Positions 45,823 through 60,423 are shown, counted from the first letter of the stretch. The stretch is DNA of 64,000 nt from Dolomedes plantarius (GCA_907164885.2 OU015499.1:151535446-151599445); one strand, 5' to 3'. Numbers and translations are program-made. Notes: generated by a model from the sequence alone, not told the origin.

Positions 45823-46623
45823 CATTAATTGCATACATTGACCGTTGTATTTAATTTGAATGTACTCCGTAGCGAAGTACGGGTTTTCAGCTAGTAAATA
45901 CATAAATGTAAATAATATTGTTAAGTTTTAAATTTCTTTGGCACAATCGTAGAAAAATTGATTTACCTCGAGAAGCTGGTGTTGGAGACAATCGTCCGCC
46001 CTCAGAATCCGATGATCCACTTTCTTCCTTGATATCAATGTTAAGCTTTCTGATCCAGGCATCCAATACAACCTTGTCTTGGAAGTGAAGGTTTTTAAAT
46101 CATGGATCCAATAATGATGCCATTGAAAAAAATTGACAATTCTCAATGCCACCAAATCTATTATTCCATTGAGCTAGAACACTTTCATTCAGCTTTTTTT
46201 TCTAGCTCTCAACCGCACGTCACTGCATTTATTTTATTACGCATAATTTTTACTATCGGTATAACACAGCTTGCTGTCACGTTCTTTTCTCCTCATGCTT
46301 GTGTTGTTGCAAATTTTATACTTTGGAATAATGTACAAAATTCTTGCGAAAACTCCATGTCCGTGGCTGAGAGCTTCGGCGGGGCCGATTTATTGAAATT
46401 AACAATACTTTCAACAACCTCAATCAACTGAAGGAATCTTTATAACATGTAAAAGGTGGAATTCCACCTTGTCGATACGCTCTGAATCAGCATAAGTTTT
46501 TTTTTATATCTAAGTTCATCCCTTCCTACCACGCTATGCTTGAACCATTTCACAATGGTTTTCACTCTATCTGGAATTAAAACAGCGTCTGGTAGGGGTT
46601 CATATAATTTTTGTGCCATTTAA

Positions 46624-47630
46624 CCCGTGAGAACTCGCACCGGGTATGACATACCCAATCCATTTTCATTCAATGTTTTTGTTATCTTCTTCTTATCGGA
46701 TTAGGCTGAAATTTCGTGTAGCTGTATTCAAGGTCACGTTCTTTCAGCGGGGTATAAACTAAGTCTGCTCAATAAATAGATTTTGAGAAAAATATTTCGA
46801 CGGGTATGTCATACCCGTGTAAGTCCTCGCGTCAGTCAAATATTTCCTTTTTTTCTGTCAGTTTAGTGCATCATGGCGCGATTTTTGAATTACGACGAGG
46901 AAATAAAACAATTGCGACACCTTTTAGAGACTGTTTCTAGTGATAATGAAGCTTTATCCGAAGATAATGATGCCTCTGAGGATGGAGAATACTGTAGCAA
47001 TCACGATTCTTCTACTGAAATTGAGACAGAAACCGAAGATAAAGGTTCACTGTCAACAGCCGATTTTTATATTGGTAAAGATAAAATTACAAAATGGCTG
47101 AAGAAAAAATACCGGCAAAATATAAGAAAGCCTTCAAGGAACGTAATTATCAAGCTTCCAGGTAATACAAATTATTCAAGAGATGTCGCTTCTCCCGTAG
47201 ATGCATGGAATGTTCTCTTCAATAGCAACATGCTAAATATGATGGTGCCTCAAACAAAAACAACTTATTCAAGCCCTTCAATGGAACTGGAAATCACTAA
47301 TAATGAACCGCCTGCAAAAAAACTCAAGACAAAATATAAACGATGTTAAATTTGCCCAAGTAATAAGGACTGAAAAACAAAGTTTATGTGCCAAAAATGG
47401 GAAAAATGTCTGAGTTGAACATCAGTATGTAGTTTGTAAAAATTGTCTATAAAAATGTAAGTATTATTAAAATTCACTAAAAATCTTTAATTTATTATCT
47501 TATGTTCTTTAGTTACGTAAGGTTTGCATATAAACAATATTAATTGATATTTAAATAGCAGAAATGAACTAGGGTATGAGATACCCGGCGCGAGTTCTTG
47601 TGTTCGAAATTGGGCGCGAGTGCTCTCGGG
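46624..47630 (+). mobile_element. Internally deleted piggyBac element
   Basis: TTAA on both sides (46620-46623 and 47631-47634) and ends CCCGTGAGAACTCGC and GCGAGTGCTCTCGGG. Subterminal ACCGGGTATGACATACCC-type palindromic motifs recur (46640, 46800, 47575). 1,007 bp, inserted in the hAT exon. TTAA duplication and CCC/GGG ends are diagnostic of piggyBac. Confidence 0.95.
46873..47349 (+). CDS. PiggyBac N-terminal protein, catalytic core deleted
   Basis: 158-codon frame from an ATG at 46873 (CATCATGGCG). Residues about 1-60 are acidic (DNDASEDGEYCSN). Then comes the piggyBac N-terminal domain with ADFYIGKDKITKWLKKK, NVIIKLPGN, SPVDAWNVLFNSNMLNMMV. The frame then jumps directly to a basic tail (PPAKKLKTKYKRC, nuclear-signal-like). 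Downstream codons still resemble the cysteine-rich C-terminal domain but lie after the stop. The catalytic DDD core is absent, so it cannot transpose; a DNA- or transposase-binding role is only a possibility. Confidence 0.8.
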   Translation: MARFLNYDEEIKQLRHLLETVSSDNEALSEDNDASEDGEYCSNHDSSTEIETETEDKGSLSTADFYIGKDKITKWLKKKYRQNIRKPSRNVIIKLPGNTNYSRDVASPVDAWNVLFNSNMLNMMVPQTKTTYSSPSMELEITNNEPPAKKLKTKYKRC

Positions 47631-48099
47631 TTAAGTTTAGAAAGTGGGCCAAACAGAAGCTGTGTTTTTTCCCCAAATGCTTATTTTACCGCACTTAAAA
47701 TGTTATTTCCCCCATCTATAACGACAGCTGTAACTTTCTCTGGTGTGAATCCCCATTCTGAGCACGTATCTGTGAGATGACGAGCCAGATTTTGTGATGT
47801 GTGATTTTCATATAGCTCATGAAGTCCGAGAATTACAGACTCGAGTACCCAATTTTCGATAAAATGAGCTGTTACTCCAAGAAAGCTTCTTGTCCGGTAA
47901 GTTTCCGTCCAAGTATCCGTTGTGAGACACACATTTGAGACATTGACCAATCACTCTTTTAATACAAATTAGGCTGTTTCGTACTTATGATCTATCATTG
48001 AATCTATTGTTCTTCGTGATGGAACAGTATATAAAGGCACAATTACATTCAACAAGTCTTTAAAACAACGTCTACAATGATTGAAATCGGCTGACAATC

Positions 48100-48185
48100 C
48101 AGTGGCGTACCTAGACCATTTGGGGCCTGGAGCGGATTTATTTTCGAGGCCCCCCTCAAAAAAGGGAAATTTTAAATTTGTTCTT
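48100..48185 (+). mobile_element. hAT MITE left end
   Basis: CAGTGGCGTACCTAGACCAT starts at 48100, interrupting the hAT transposase 5' end, with GGGGCCTGGAGCGG and GGCCCCCCTC following. No matching right terminus or duplication of TGACAATC was found, so it is partial. Confidence 0.55.
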
Positions 48186-48339
48186 ATGACAGCTAGCCGT
48201 ACTTTGCCTTAATCAGACCGTCTCCACATGCTATTGATCTGTGCAGAGAAAAAATAGACAGAATCAGGAAGCGAACTCGTGCAGTACGAGGTGAGCAATG
48301 ATCATTACTGTTTAAGTGTTAAGCTAAAAAAATAAGTCT

Positions 48340-48440
48340 GGCGTCAAGGCCCAGGTTCGATCAATCGAACCAACGACGTTCCACCCGGCACAGCTCCGAA
48401 ACCAACGTTCTAACCTCCTGAGCCATGAGCTCGTTAACTT
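48340..48440 (-). repeat. tRNA-derived SINE-like sequence
   Basis: On the minus strand an A-box-like TGGCTCAGGAGGTTAGAAC is followed 50 bp later by a B-box GGTTCGATTGATC. The spacing suits a tRNA-derived Pol III promoter. No clean tRNA fold or tail was found. Confidence 0.5.

Positions 48441-51285
<2,845 letters not shown>

Positions 51286-51324
<39 letters not shown>
51286..51324. repeat. (TA)n microsatellite
   Basis: Right half of the TA tract split by the Tigger element. Confidence 0.95.
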
Positions 51325-51326
<2 letters not shown>

Positions 51327-51429
51327 TATTTTTCTATACACAGTCTCATGTGAAGACAAAACTAAGGGAAACACAATTCTGTATTAATTCTGAATAGATA
51401 AAATCCTCCTTTTAAAATTGTCTCTTTCT

Positions 51430-51700
51430 AACTTTTGAATCAGAAAATTGTCTAATTCTCTCATGGAAGTTTATTTTCATAGCCAACTTGTTCTCGATGG
51501 ATAACATTGCTAGTCCATTTAGCCTTATTTAGCTCATTGTTGAGCGCAAATAGTTTTGAGGATTTTCAGCTTTTCAACACTTCTTTCACAAGTTGCGACG
51601 GAAATGCAAATCGTCAAAAACAACTTTAGTGCTAAACACAAGTTTGGTACTGTGTCATAGGGATATGACAATAGAGTCAAGGCTTGGTGCAGGAGAGTTG
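51430..51700 (-). pseudogene. hAT transposase C-terminal part (ZMYM/52-kDa repressor type)
   Basis: The minus strand reads PNLCLALKLFLTICISVATC, ERSVEKLKILKT and, after a frame change, RLNGLAMLSIENKLAMKINF, the hAT dimerisation domain. It is the C-terminal continuation of the relic at 53106-54158 from which it is separated by about 1.4 kb of unrelated sequence. Confidence 0.75.
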
Positions 51701-53105
51701 AAAGTTACGGGATGAATTAAAATAATTGCACAATATAAGAAAGAAACAGGGCAAGGAAGCAAAAGACTAGCAATAAAAGCAGTAGCGGTGAGAAAGGCCA
51801 ACTATAAACCAAAACTACTACAGATAGAAGATTGGGCACGAAGAAAGAAATAAAAGTATAGATAAAAGTTAAGATAAAACGGAAACGGTGAATCTGAAGA
51901 ATGAGTTTGAAACGAAGGAAGAGAAAAAGAAGGGGGAACCATAAATTTATGATAGATGTAAAAGAAACCACCATAGTCAGTGTTGAGCTGAGCATGGGAA
52001 AAGTCAAGAAGGGGAAAATATTTATAAGTCTCTCCAAGGATGCGCATTGGGGAAAAGGGATGGAGAAAAGGCAACCACGAACGAATAGATGAGATGAGAT
52101 GAGGATAATATGGCCAATGAGATTGGAAGAGGCGTGGCCAGAAATAATAAGAGAAAAAGGATATGAAAAAAGACAGGGAGAAAAAAGAAGAATAGTTAAA
52201 GATAGAAGTGGTATCAAGTCAGCTAGCAAGCTAGTAGTTAAAAATATACGAGTAAAGACGAACCTCGCCCGATGATATTACCTATGATAGTGCATCCCGT
52301 TTCCAATGCCAAAGAGCCCGAAGAAGAGTTGTGCACCCAGTTTCCAGTACCGAGAGCGTCCAACGACCAATGGAGCCCTGTGTCCTATTATGAGTAACAA
52401 GACAAATAAAGGATGAGAAAGTAGCGCTTCCGTTAACCAGATGCCCAGTTTAACTACTATTAATGAGGAATCCTGCGCCCTGTGCCCATGTCCATAATCA
52501 AAGGTGATTCAACAATCGTCTGCAAAAGTACCGCCTTTTCTCCTCTTCATGCTTACTATCATTGCTTCTCATACGCGTAACTGTTAATGTAACGTTATAA
52601 CGTATATAGAGCACGATAGCGATTTAATTTCATGACGACAGTTAAAAGAGTAATATGCGATAATTCGTAAAACGAGATTTTATATAATATAAAGTAACGT
52701 AATTCGTGTATGAATTAATAATAATTGTTGATTATGAATGTAGTAGGACTAGGATTGAAATTAGTGGTTATTATTGATTAAGCTTATGTGATTGATTTGA
52801 ATTAGTGCATATTTTGATGAAGAAAGTATTAGGCTTTAATGATGAAACAATTCCAATTCTTGATTAATGATAATGAACCAATTGTAGTAGATTAATTATA
52901 ATAAGTATAAGTAAAGTGTGATATTCAATTAGGTGTATATACGTATTGTATAATTGTATATGTTCATTTCAATTCAATAAATCAAAATTTCATTTAAACC
53001 AGAGTAGTTCTTGTCTAAAGAAATCACAACGAATATCTAATTCAATTTCTTGCAATGTAATACCCACATAATTAATAATACATTCTTAACTCTTAACCAC
53101 TATTC
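51701..53105. other. Unidentified block interrupting the hAT relic
   Basis: About 1.4 kb that splits the hAT transposase. 51720-52210 is purine-rich on the plus strand. 52255-52500 contains a GC-richer stretch with repeated CCCGTTTCCA and CCCAGTTTCCA motifs. AATAAA lies near 52976. No terminal repeats or coding domains found; open frames on both strands are composition artefacts. Confidence 0.4.
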
Positions 53106-54158
53106 TTTTCATCCCCACATACAGACTGTTGAAAGTCCAATGAAAAATAAACTACCAAAAATGGACTGCAAAACTTGAAGAGCTGACCATTTTTTTACTT
53201 CCTCTGTATTAATATTTGAAGCTTGCATATGGCGTCTTAGTCTTTGTATTTCTGGCAAAACCCCGTCCTTAGAAAATTTGTCGTAACTTTCAGTTAGATG
53301 AAAAATAAGTTCTGGCAGTTTCTGATCTAGAGCTTTGATCAAATTAACCGACTGCAAGACTTTCATAACAAATTCATAACAAATTTGTTATGAATCAATG
53401 GAGTAGCGAGCATAACTGGCGCCCGGCACACGATCTATTTTTGGCGCCACCCATGGTTTGAGGACTATTTGGCGCCCCTCTGCGAGTGGTGCCCGGGGCA
53501 TGATAGACCCCTTGCCCCCCCTAGCTACACCACTGTTAGGAATGTTCTCCATGGATCTTGTTTGGAGTTCCAAATACAACCTATCTACACGTTGGAATAT
53601 GGACCTCCTTAGTTCTTCTTGTAAGAACTAAGTGATTCATCTTTAGCTTTTTCACCCGGTATCATCTTTTAAGATCTTTTCCTGCCTCTCTTTTCAATAT
53701 AAATTCCCATTACTTCCCATTTCTGGGAAGCGAAGTGCAAAGCATCACTAACTAAGATTCTATAGTTTCCTTAATAAAAAGTTCAAATTCTCTTAGTTAA
53801 TTTAAGCCTTGTCCAAGGAAATCCCCTCAATTTGTAGGTAGCGTTAAGTGTGATTGATTTCCTCCAAAATGTCTGACCACAGACGTAGAAACGCTAAATA
53901 CGTGAAATCGTAAACATTTTCCATTATAATCTGAGTTGATCATTTTGTATCTAGGTTTTCAGACTCGTCGCACAGCTTCTCCACTGCACCGATCAATTTT
54001 TCAAAATTTTTCATTACTGATTTCACAGCTGCTTGCTGTACACGCCATCTTGTATCGGACAACTTTTTAGCCGCTACTCCCACAACGGCAGTCATTATTT
54101 CCCCACTTGTGGGTTGAGCCCAAGAAGAAGTTGTAAAAATTTTCCAGTGTACCGAAAA
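53106..54158 (-). pseudogene. hAT transposase N-terminal/central part (ZMYM/52-kDa repressor type)
   Basis: Minus strand: FGTLENFYNFFLGSTHKWG near 54130, then LSDTRWRVQQAAVKSVMKNF and EKLCDESENLDTK (53940-54060); after noncoding-looking sequence, LIKALDQKLPELIFHLTESY, LPEIQRLRRHMQASNINTEE and VKKWSALQVLQSI (53109-53366). A 140-bp MITE interrupts it at 53396-53535. Confidence 0.75.
53396..53535. mobile_element. hAT MITE
   Basis: Ends CAATGGAGTAGCGAG and CTAGCTACACCACTG are imperfect inverted repeats. Flanks TTATGAAT (53388-53395) and TTAGGAAT (53536-53543) match at 7 of 8. GC-rich, noncoding. Confidence 0.82.
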
Positions 54159-54971
54159 ATTGTGATGGGAATAATCGAATGATTTCAATAATCGAGTTAT
54201 TTGTATTCGAGTGATTTCAATAATCGAGTTATTTTCATTAATCGATTGATAATGACGTCACGGCCGCCATGTTTTGAACAAAGTGCCATGGCGGCCCATG
54301 GCCCATGTTATTGCCCCATAGGACTCGGAAATAAATATTAATTTCTTTTAAACTAATGAATATTGTCTCTCTGCACGTACTGAAATCGACTAATGAGTAA
54401 AAACTTGCCTGGAACAAAAATTGAAGAATTCGATGTGGTACAGCAATGAGAGCAGATGGTGTTTTAAAAATTTCATTCCTCTAAGCCTAGCACTGTGAAA
54501 GATAGGCTTAGAGGAAATGATACGCTTGGAATTTTGTATGTAGTGTTTGTGAACAATTTTTTACGTTGTTTCTGTTTATGTGGATAATCTAAAATGAATT
54601 AGTAAGTAGATTTTATTCCCAATAACACTTATTTATCACCAGTGTCATTGTACTTACTTGATTGTATCGCTGAAGCTAACGGTAATAGTCATTTTCGATA
54701 AAAATTATCATTCTAAAAATTTTATTCGCAACAGATCTCTATAACATATCAAACAGTTATTTTTCAAAATTTATTGCATGATATATTATATCATACTAAA
54801 TATTTGATGATATAACTGTGATATGCGATGTATAATAAAATGGTATTTTTTAGCACATGCATAATTTTACACATTTAATTAAAGCGAGAACTAATTCTAT
54901 TCTATATTAAGAATTCCATACCTCACATGGGATTTCATGCACAAGCACTTCGTAATTTTACGTATCAGTTA

Positions 54972-55400
54972 TACACTGAAGAGCCAAAAAACTGGTACAG
55001 GTGTGCGTATGCAAATAACGGAGATATGCAACCAGTCAGCGTAACGCGATGCGGTCGGCAGTGCCTATATGAGACAACAGGTTTGTGGCGAAGCTGTTAA
55101 ATTGGTTCCTGCAGCTGCAATGGCAGGTAATCACGATTTATGTTACTTTGAACGTGCAGTTATAGTCGGCACACGAGTGGGACATAGCATCTGCGACGTA
55201 GCGATGCAATTTAGATTTTCGCGCACTACCCTTTTACGAGTGTACCGTGAATATCAGGTATCCGGTAAAACATCAAATCTCCGTTGCGGCCAGAAAAAGA
55301 CCTTGAATGAACGGGACTGTCGACGACTGACGAGAATCTAGATAGACGTGCAACACTTCCACAAATTGCTGCAGATTCCAATGGTGGAGCCTCAACAAGT
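54972..55400 (+). pseudogene. Tc1-like element, 5' part
   Basis: Begins CACTGAAGAGCCAAAAAACT, a terminus common in arthropod Tc1 elements. Plus-strand frames read CYFERAVIVGTRVGHSICDV, FRFSRTTLLRVYREYQVSGK and TLNERDCRRL, the paired-like helix-turn-helix of Tc1 transposase. The catalytic half is missing. A different family from the Tc1 at 62203. Confidence 0.78.
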
Positions 55401-55404
55401 GTCA

Positions 55405-55800
55405 GCGTGCTGAACTTGCACTTAAACGGCATAGGGAGTGTCACCGTCAATCTCTGTGACCCCGAAAACTATAGACTCGATACTACTCTCGGTCATTTTG
55501 GACATTTTATTTTTCACCCCTTCCCCAATGCTGAAGGGGGATGAATTTGCACTTGAACGTCATCGGAAGTGTCACTATCAATTTCTGTGACCCAGAAAAC
55601 TATAGATTCAACACTACTCTTGGTCATTTTGGACACTTTATTTTTCAACCCTTCTTCCCCCGCCCCCCTCCCCCAATGCGGAAGGGGGGCTGAACTTGCA
55701 TTTAAACGGCATCGGGAGTGTCACTATCAATCTCTGTGACCCCGAAAACTATAGATCAGACACTAATATCAGTCGTTTTCGATAATTTTTACATGTCCCC
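55405..55800 (+). repeat. Minisatellite, three units of about 140-160 bp
   Basis: Each unit has TGAA(C/T)TTGCA(C/T)TT(A/G)AACG, GGAGTGTCAC, TCTGTGACCCCGAAAACTAT and CGGTCATTTTGGACA. C-rich tracts CCCCTTCCCCAATGC separate the units. Noncoding. Confidence 0.88.
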
Positions 55801-55958
55801 CCTCTCCCATGGGGTGATAGGGCTGGCTTACACTTACCCCTCTAGTGTTTCCTCCCAGATTGTAAAGAATATGTGTACTAAGTTTGGTTGATGCTGCTCC
55901 AGGCTCTCCAGAGTGATGCTGGAACATGCACACATACACCCATTTTCATATGTATAGA
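55801..55958 (-). mobile_element. Possible Helitron 5' end
   Basis: On the minus strand TCTATACATATGAAAATGGG starts at 55958 after A. The matching 3' end was not found. The minisatellite could be part of it. Confidence 0.35.
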
Positions 55959-56513
55959 TTAAAAATTTAGTCTAAAGTTCAGCTATACATAAACACTGCA
56001 GTTTTATAAAATCCTCCACTCACCCGGTCCAGTATTCCTAATTCCTGATCAAAATGTTTAGCATAGCGTACCGAATAAAGGAGATACGAGCCACCTAAGA
56101 AATAATCGTCTTGGGCAATCACTCGAGCTAACGGGAAACGAGAAATAATCGCCGGAAAAATAATCATCTCTTTCGAGAAATTCACTCGAGTATTTTAGCG
56201 CGATTTATCCAAGAAATAATCTCCTGGAAAATAATCGTTTTGACCGAGTGATTCCCTCGTGTACTTCAGCGCGATTTATGCAGGAAATAATCTCCTAAAA
56301 AATAATCGTTCTGACCGAGTGATTCATTCGAATGATTCACTCGCGAACTAGAAATAATCGCTAGCAAAATCATTCCAGTGACTCACTCAAGTGAAATAAT
56401 CGATTAAGAATAACTCGAATGAAATTGTGATAATCGAACTACTCGAATGTTTTTATAATCGAGTTATTCGAGTAATTCATTCGAGATTCGATTAGTCGCC
56501 CAACGCTACTATA

Positions 56514-57013
56514 NNNNNNNNNNNNNNNNNNNNNNNNNNNNNNNNNNNNNNNNNNNNNNNNNNNNNNNNNNNNNNNNNNNNNNNNNNNNNNNNNNNNNNN
56601 NNNNNNNNNNNNNNNNNNNNNNNNNNNNNNNNNNNNNNNNNNNNNNNNNNNNNNNNNNNNNNNNNNNNNNNNNNNNNNNNNNNNNNNNNNNNNNNNNNNN
56701 NNNNNNNNNNNNNNNNNNNNNNNNNNNNNNNNNNNNNNNNNNNNNNNNNNNNNNNNNNNNNNNNNNNNNNNNNNNNNNNNNNNNNNNNNNNNNNNNNNNN
56801 NNNNNNNNNNNNNNNNNNNNNNNNNNNNNNNNNNNNNNNNNNNNNNNNNNNNNNNNNNNNNNNNNNNNNNNNNNNNNNNNNNNNNNNNNNNNNNNNNNNN
56901 NNNNNNNNNNNNNNNNNNNNNNNNNNNNNNNNNNNNNNNNNNNNNNNNNNNNNNNNNNNNNNNNNNNNNNNNNNNNNNNNNNNNNNNNNNNNNNNNNNNN
57001 NNNNNNNNNNNNN
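56514..57013. other. Assembly gap (500 N)
   Basis: Exactly 500 unknown bases, a conventional scaffold gap. An exon of host gene P runs into its right edge. Confidence 1.
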
Positions 57014-57345
57014 TAAAGTCAAGTTTGTTTCCATTGTTCCAGTCATCCAACTTTCATTTACAACCCTTTTTACCTGGAATTAAAAAATTCAATAGATATA
57101 GTTGACTAAGTTTTCAATGCTTAAAGGAAACTTCAAATTTCACTTGGCAATTATTAATAGGCATTCACATTTTTGTAATTTGAAAATAAATTAAGGTTTT
57201 TGATAAAACTGTTTGTTTTTAATTATAATTTTTTTTTTTTATAAAATGCTTGAAAATCCATAAATTAAAAATAAAATAAATTAGTACAACACAAAAAATA
57301 AAACAGTTCTGAACAAAGACTTATTTTACAAGATAAAATAATTAA

Positions 57346-57560
57346 ATGTTGTTACAAGACATTATAGGCTTGGAAGGTCTGGTCAGGGAAATTAGCTCTC
57401 CCTCATTAAATAACGAGTTTCGGATAATTTGCTACCTAGATAGCAAAGGAAAAAGAGAGGGGGGGGGGGGGAGGGGAATTTTACAAGCAAGTACTGCTAG
57501 ACACCCTGTTTCTTTACCTACGCTAAAATATTTTTTTTCTTTTTCGGAGTTTGAATAATA
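57346..57560 (+). other. Short open frame, no function assigned
   Basis: 70-codon plus-strand frame with a G-run at 57463-57472. No domain; in an intron of P. Listed only to say the stretch was read. Confidence 0.2.
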
Positions 57561-57834
57561 ATAAGATAAGTGATATCTAATAATATTTTATTCACGGAAT
57601 CAAAAATCAATCAGTAAATAGGATTAATGCATCTAGTCAAGTGTACTAAGTCAATTTATTGCCTACATTAATTTGCTTAATTTTTACGGTTTTAAAAGAC
57701 TGAGTAAAGCCTAAGATATGATATAACGATAGTGTTAATAGTTGATATTTGAATTGGAAGTTCTTTAGTTTACGAAAAAAATTATTGAGATTAACCCCGT
57801 TCAATTTGTGATTTTCTATATGTATAACACCCTT

Positions 57835-57965
57835 ACAAAGATTACAAAATGTGAAATAAAATTATTTAGACAACTCTATTTGTGATATTCTATGACCTTA
57901 TGTGACTTTCTATACCCTTCGAAAGATTACAAAATGTGAAATAAAATTATTTAGACAACTCTATT
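57835..57965 (+). repeat. Direct duplication of about 83 bp
   Basis: GATTACAAAATGTGAAATAA with the following ATTATTTAGACAACTCTAT occurs twice, at 57840 and 57923. The second copy is followed by a hAT element whose target duplication is ACTCTATT. Confidence 0.9.
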
Positions 57966-59038
57966 CAGGGTTGGCAAGTTTCTTCCAAAGTGGAAAAAAC
58001 CATAGAAAAATCCAGCTGGAAGAAATAGGTTTCTTCCACTAGTGGAAAAAAATGGAAGAAACTGTTTTTATTTAAGAATTTACTATATAAGTTGCAACTT
58101 TGAAGGTACAATAAATGCATTTTTCTTATAGATAACCTTAAGTAAATTCAATTAGACCTATAAAAATTTAATTAATTATATATGCTAAATTAATAATTAC
58201 ATCAGTTTTTTAGCCAAGATCAAATCAGACACCTGAACAAAACAAATTTTATCCAAAATACACAAAATCCATTAAAAGTTATCCATTTCAATTTAACCAG
58301 CATAATTTTTTATTATTTAAACTAATATACAATAATTATTGTATTAAAAATGTCATCAACTTCCTCATTTTCCATACTACAGTGCAACATGGTATAGCAA
58401 AACAAAAGTTTTTTAGCAATAGGATGCTGCAATTGGTTTCTCAACTTAGAATGGATGAATGCAAAAGAAGAAAAAATTCTTTCAAGTCCTGCAGAACTTA
58501 AGGAGAGTTTAAAGCATTTCGACATACCCATAGAGCTCATTGGGTATGTCACTGCAGTTGCAAATATTTTAAAATTTATTTGGTGTGTCCACCTCATTTC
58601 CTGTTATATTGGTAATGCAAACAAACTTCAAAGAAAAATGGCTTGTTCTTACTCTCCTTTACATGTCCAGCACACATTATGGCACACAGGTGTGCCATAG
58701 TCAGAGACACAATCAATGGGTGCCTATGACTGACTACATTCTTTCTAGCCTTATAGGGCCAGACTTGAACAATAGGAGAGAATAAAACATTGCAGGTGTG
58801 TAAGGTAAGGTGCAAATGAAATGGGGAAGAGGGAAATAAACTTGTCAGTATCAGCTCATACAAAGGATTGCATTTTAAAAAATAATATCTTTAATATTAA
58901 TTAAGTTATGCACTTTAGATTTGATATATTATGTTTTGAGTTTAATTCCTTTATATAGTTAATATATTTTAATTTTGATTTTGAGCATCTGTTTTGTTTT
59001 TCCATTTCTTCCACTGTTCTGGAAGAAACCCAACCCTG
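57966..59038 (-). mobile_element. Internally deleted hAT element
   Basis: Ends CAGGGTTGGCAAGTTTCTTC and GAAGAAACCCAACCCTG, with perfect ACTCTATT duplications (57958-57965 and 59039-59046). The minus strand at 58322-58597 keeps the transposase C-terminus (SSAGLERIFSSFAFIHSKLR). The upstream part of the gene is missing. Confidence 0.93.
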
Positions 59039-59046
59039 ACTCTATT

Positions 59047-60423
59047 TGTGATTTTCTATGCCTATCCAGTTAGAAACCAATGAGTGGGGTAAAGGTTTGC
59101 AGTGCAAACCTTTGCTCCACCAATTGGGGCAAAGGTTCGCAAACAGGTGTTTTGGTAAAATTAAAAATTTGGTGCCTAAACATTTCGGGAAAAAATTCAT
59201 TATTTTATAGAAGGTCGAGGAGATACCCAACTACAATACAAGTGACTTTTTCGGGCGCTAAGATCTAATGGAGGCCCGTAAAAAACCAAAAACTCAAAAC
59301 TGCAAACCTTTGCCCCCACATACGGTATTTTAAAACAGAAGAGCAAATCACTCTGACTTCGAGGTAACATAAAATGTATGTCACAAACAGTGTACGACGA
59401 TAGTGGGATGGAATTTTTTTTTTCATTTTGTCTTATTTTTAGAAGTTAGAAAAGCTTTGTTATTTTTCTCTTAATTGTTGTACCAACATCTGATGAGACA
59501 CACACATAGATCAATTAACACTAATTATCTTTGTAAGAAAGGAGATGTAAAAGACATAGTGTCTTTTCACATATTGTGTCCTCCGTTATTAAAAACATAG
59601 AACACCAGAAAATGTGAAAATGCATATTGTTCATAACCAGTATTAAACTGTACAAATAAAGCTCACACACATTGGTTCTGCAAATACATTCAAACTCAGT
59701 TGCCCAAATGCAATGTGATAGTAAAATTCTCTCTTTATCAAGCAGGAATTTATGGAACTTTATTCTTTCTGTGAAGGTTACTTTGTGATCACTCTTGGTT
59801 TAAGAATAAAAGTAAACTAAATTTAAGCACTCTAAATATATAAATTCTGAATAAATACAAAAATATTAAAATCAACAGAGGAGGGTTTAACATTCAAATG
59901 AAGCTATTAAGTTACATTTGGTGTAAACAGTGATGTGAGCAAGAAGGGACTTGCAAAACCTTATTACATCATGTAAGCAATATGCTTTGAATATTTAATG
60001 TAAGGTTTCATTAGAATAGTCTCTTTTGCTTAAATATACAAACTTAATAAACAACTCTTGATTTCTATTTAGTAATTTATATTGGAAAGCTATTTATAAC
60101 CAGTTTACCTCAAATGGCAATAACTGATATTATGTGACATAATATACAGGATTCTTTAAAAAAAAAAAAACTAATGGCTATTCTGAAAAATAAATTGAAA
60201 TTTAATAAGAAAATTAAAGAAAATCAAGTATATTACCTTATATACATAAAACTAGATAAAAAGCTATATGATACAAAATTAAAAATTGGATCCTCATTTG
60301 ATTTAAATACTTTAAAAATGTAAAACATTGCATAAGAAAAAATCCTTATATCCAAAGTAAAAACATTAATAGTATTTTACAATGCCTTTTACAGATATTA
60401 CATTTAACATTTTATCATAACTT
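59047..60423. other. AT-rich intronic sequence of P
   Basis: No exon or element recognised. GTTTGCAGTGCAAAC at about 59095 is a short palindrome. Confidence 0.4.

Larger units (their letters stand above)
45967..48107 (-). pseudogene. hAT transposase, exon 1 (ZBED1-like), with a piggyBac insertion
   Basis: Minus strand, in order: LLNVIVPLYTVPSRRTID at about 48000; VCLTTDTWTETYRTRSFLGV and WGFTPEKVTAVVIDGGNN (47681-47950); after the piggyBac element, MAQKLYEPLPDAVLIPDRVK, KWFKHSVVGRDELR and STRWNSTFYML; LLDP*FKNLHFQDKVVLDAW with a TGA where Arg is expected; and an acidic SGSSDSEGGRLSPTPASR ending at donor GAG|GTAAAT (45967/45966). Few disabling changes apart from the insertions and a frameshifted stretch near 46180-46290. 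Spliced to 36880-37243 in frame. Confidence 0.82.
54155..56508 (-). mobile_element. hAT-like element with TCGAG/AATCG subterminal repeats
   Basis: The right end, read inward on the minus strand, is TAGCGTTGGGCGACTAATCG. The left end near 54155 (TTGTGATGGGAATAATCGAAT) is a diverged match. Dozens of AATAATCG and ACTCGA motifs crowd both ends (54170-54250, 56080-56490). The same terminal motif recurs as a fragment at 61967-61977. The inside holds a Tc1 fragment, a minisatellite and AT-rich DNA; no hAT gene. Confidence 0.6.

Noticed and set aside
44189..45894. A separate 1.7-kb Helitron from 44189 to 45894
   Set aside because: The restored hAT junction pairs the 3' end at 45894 with the 5' end at 37257. 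The 44189 start may be an internal relic, and is kept only as a low-confidence note.
51717..52229. 170-codon hydrophobic minus-strand frame
   Set aside because: It is the antisense of a purine-rich tract; low complexity explains the Leu/Phe/Ser content. No domain or start context.
56439..57050. Open frames running through the N block
   Set aside because: They exist only because unknown bases were read as open; the gap carries no sequence. The real exon evidence starts at 57014.
59092..59113. Palindrome around GTTTGCAGTGCAAAC
   Set aside because: Too short and isolated to support a regulatory or mobile-element claim.
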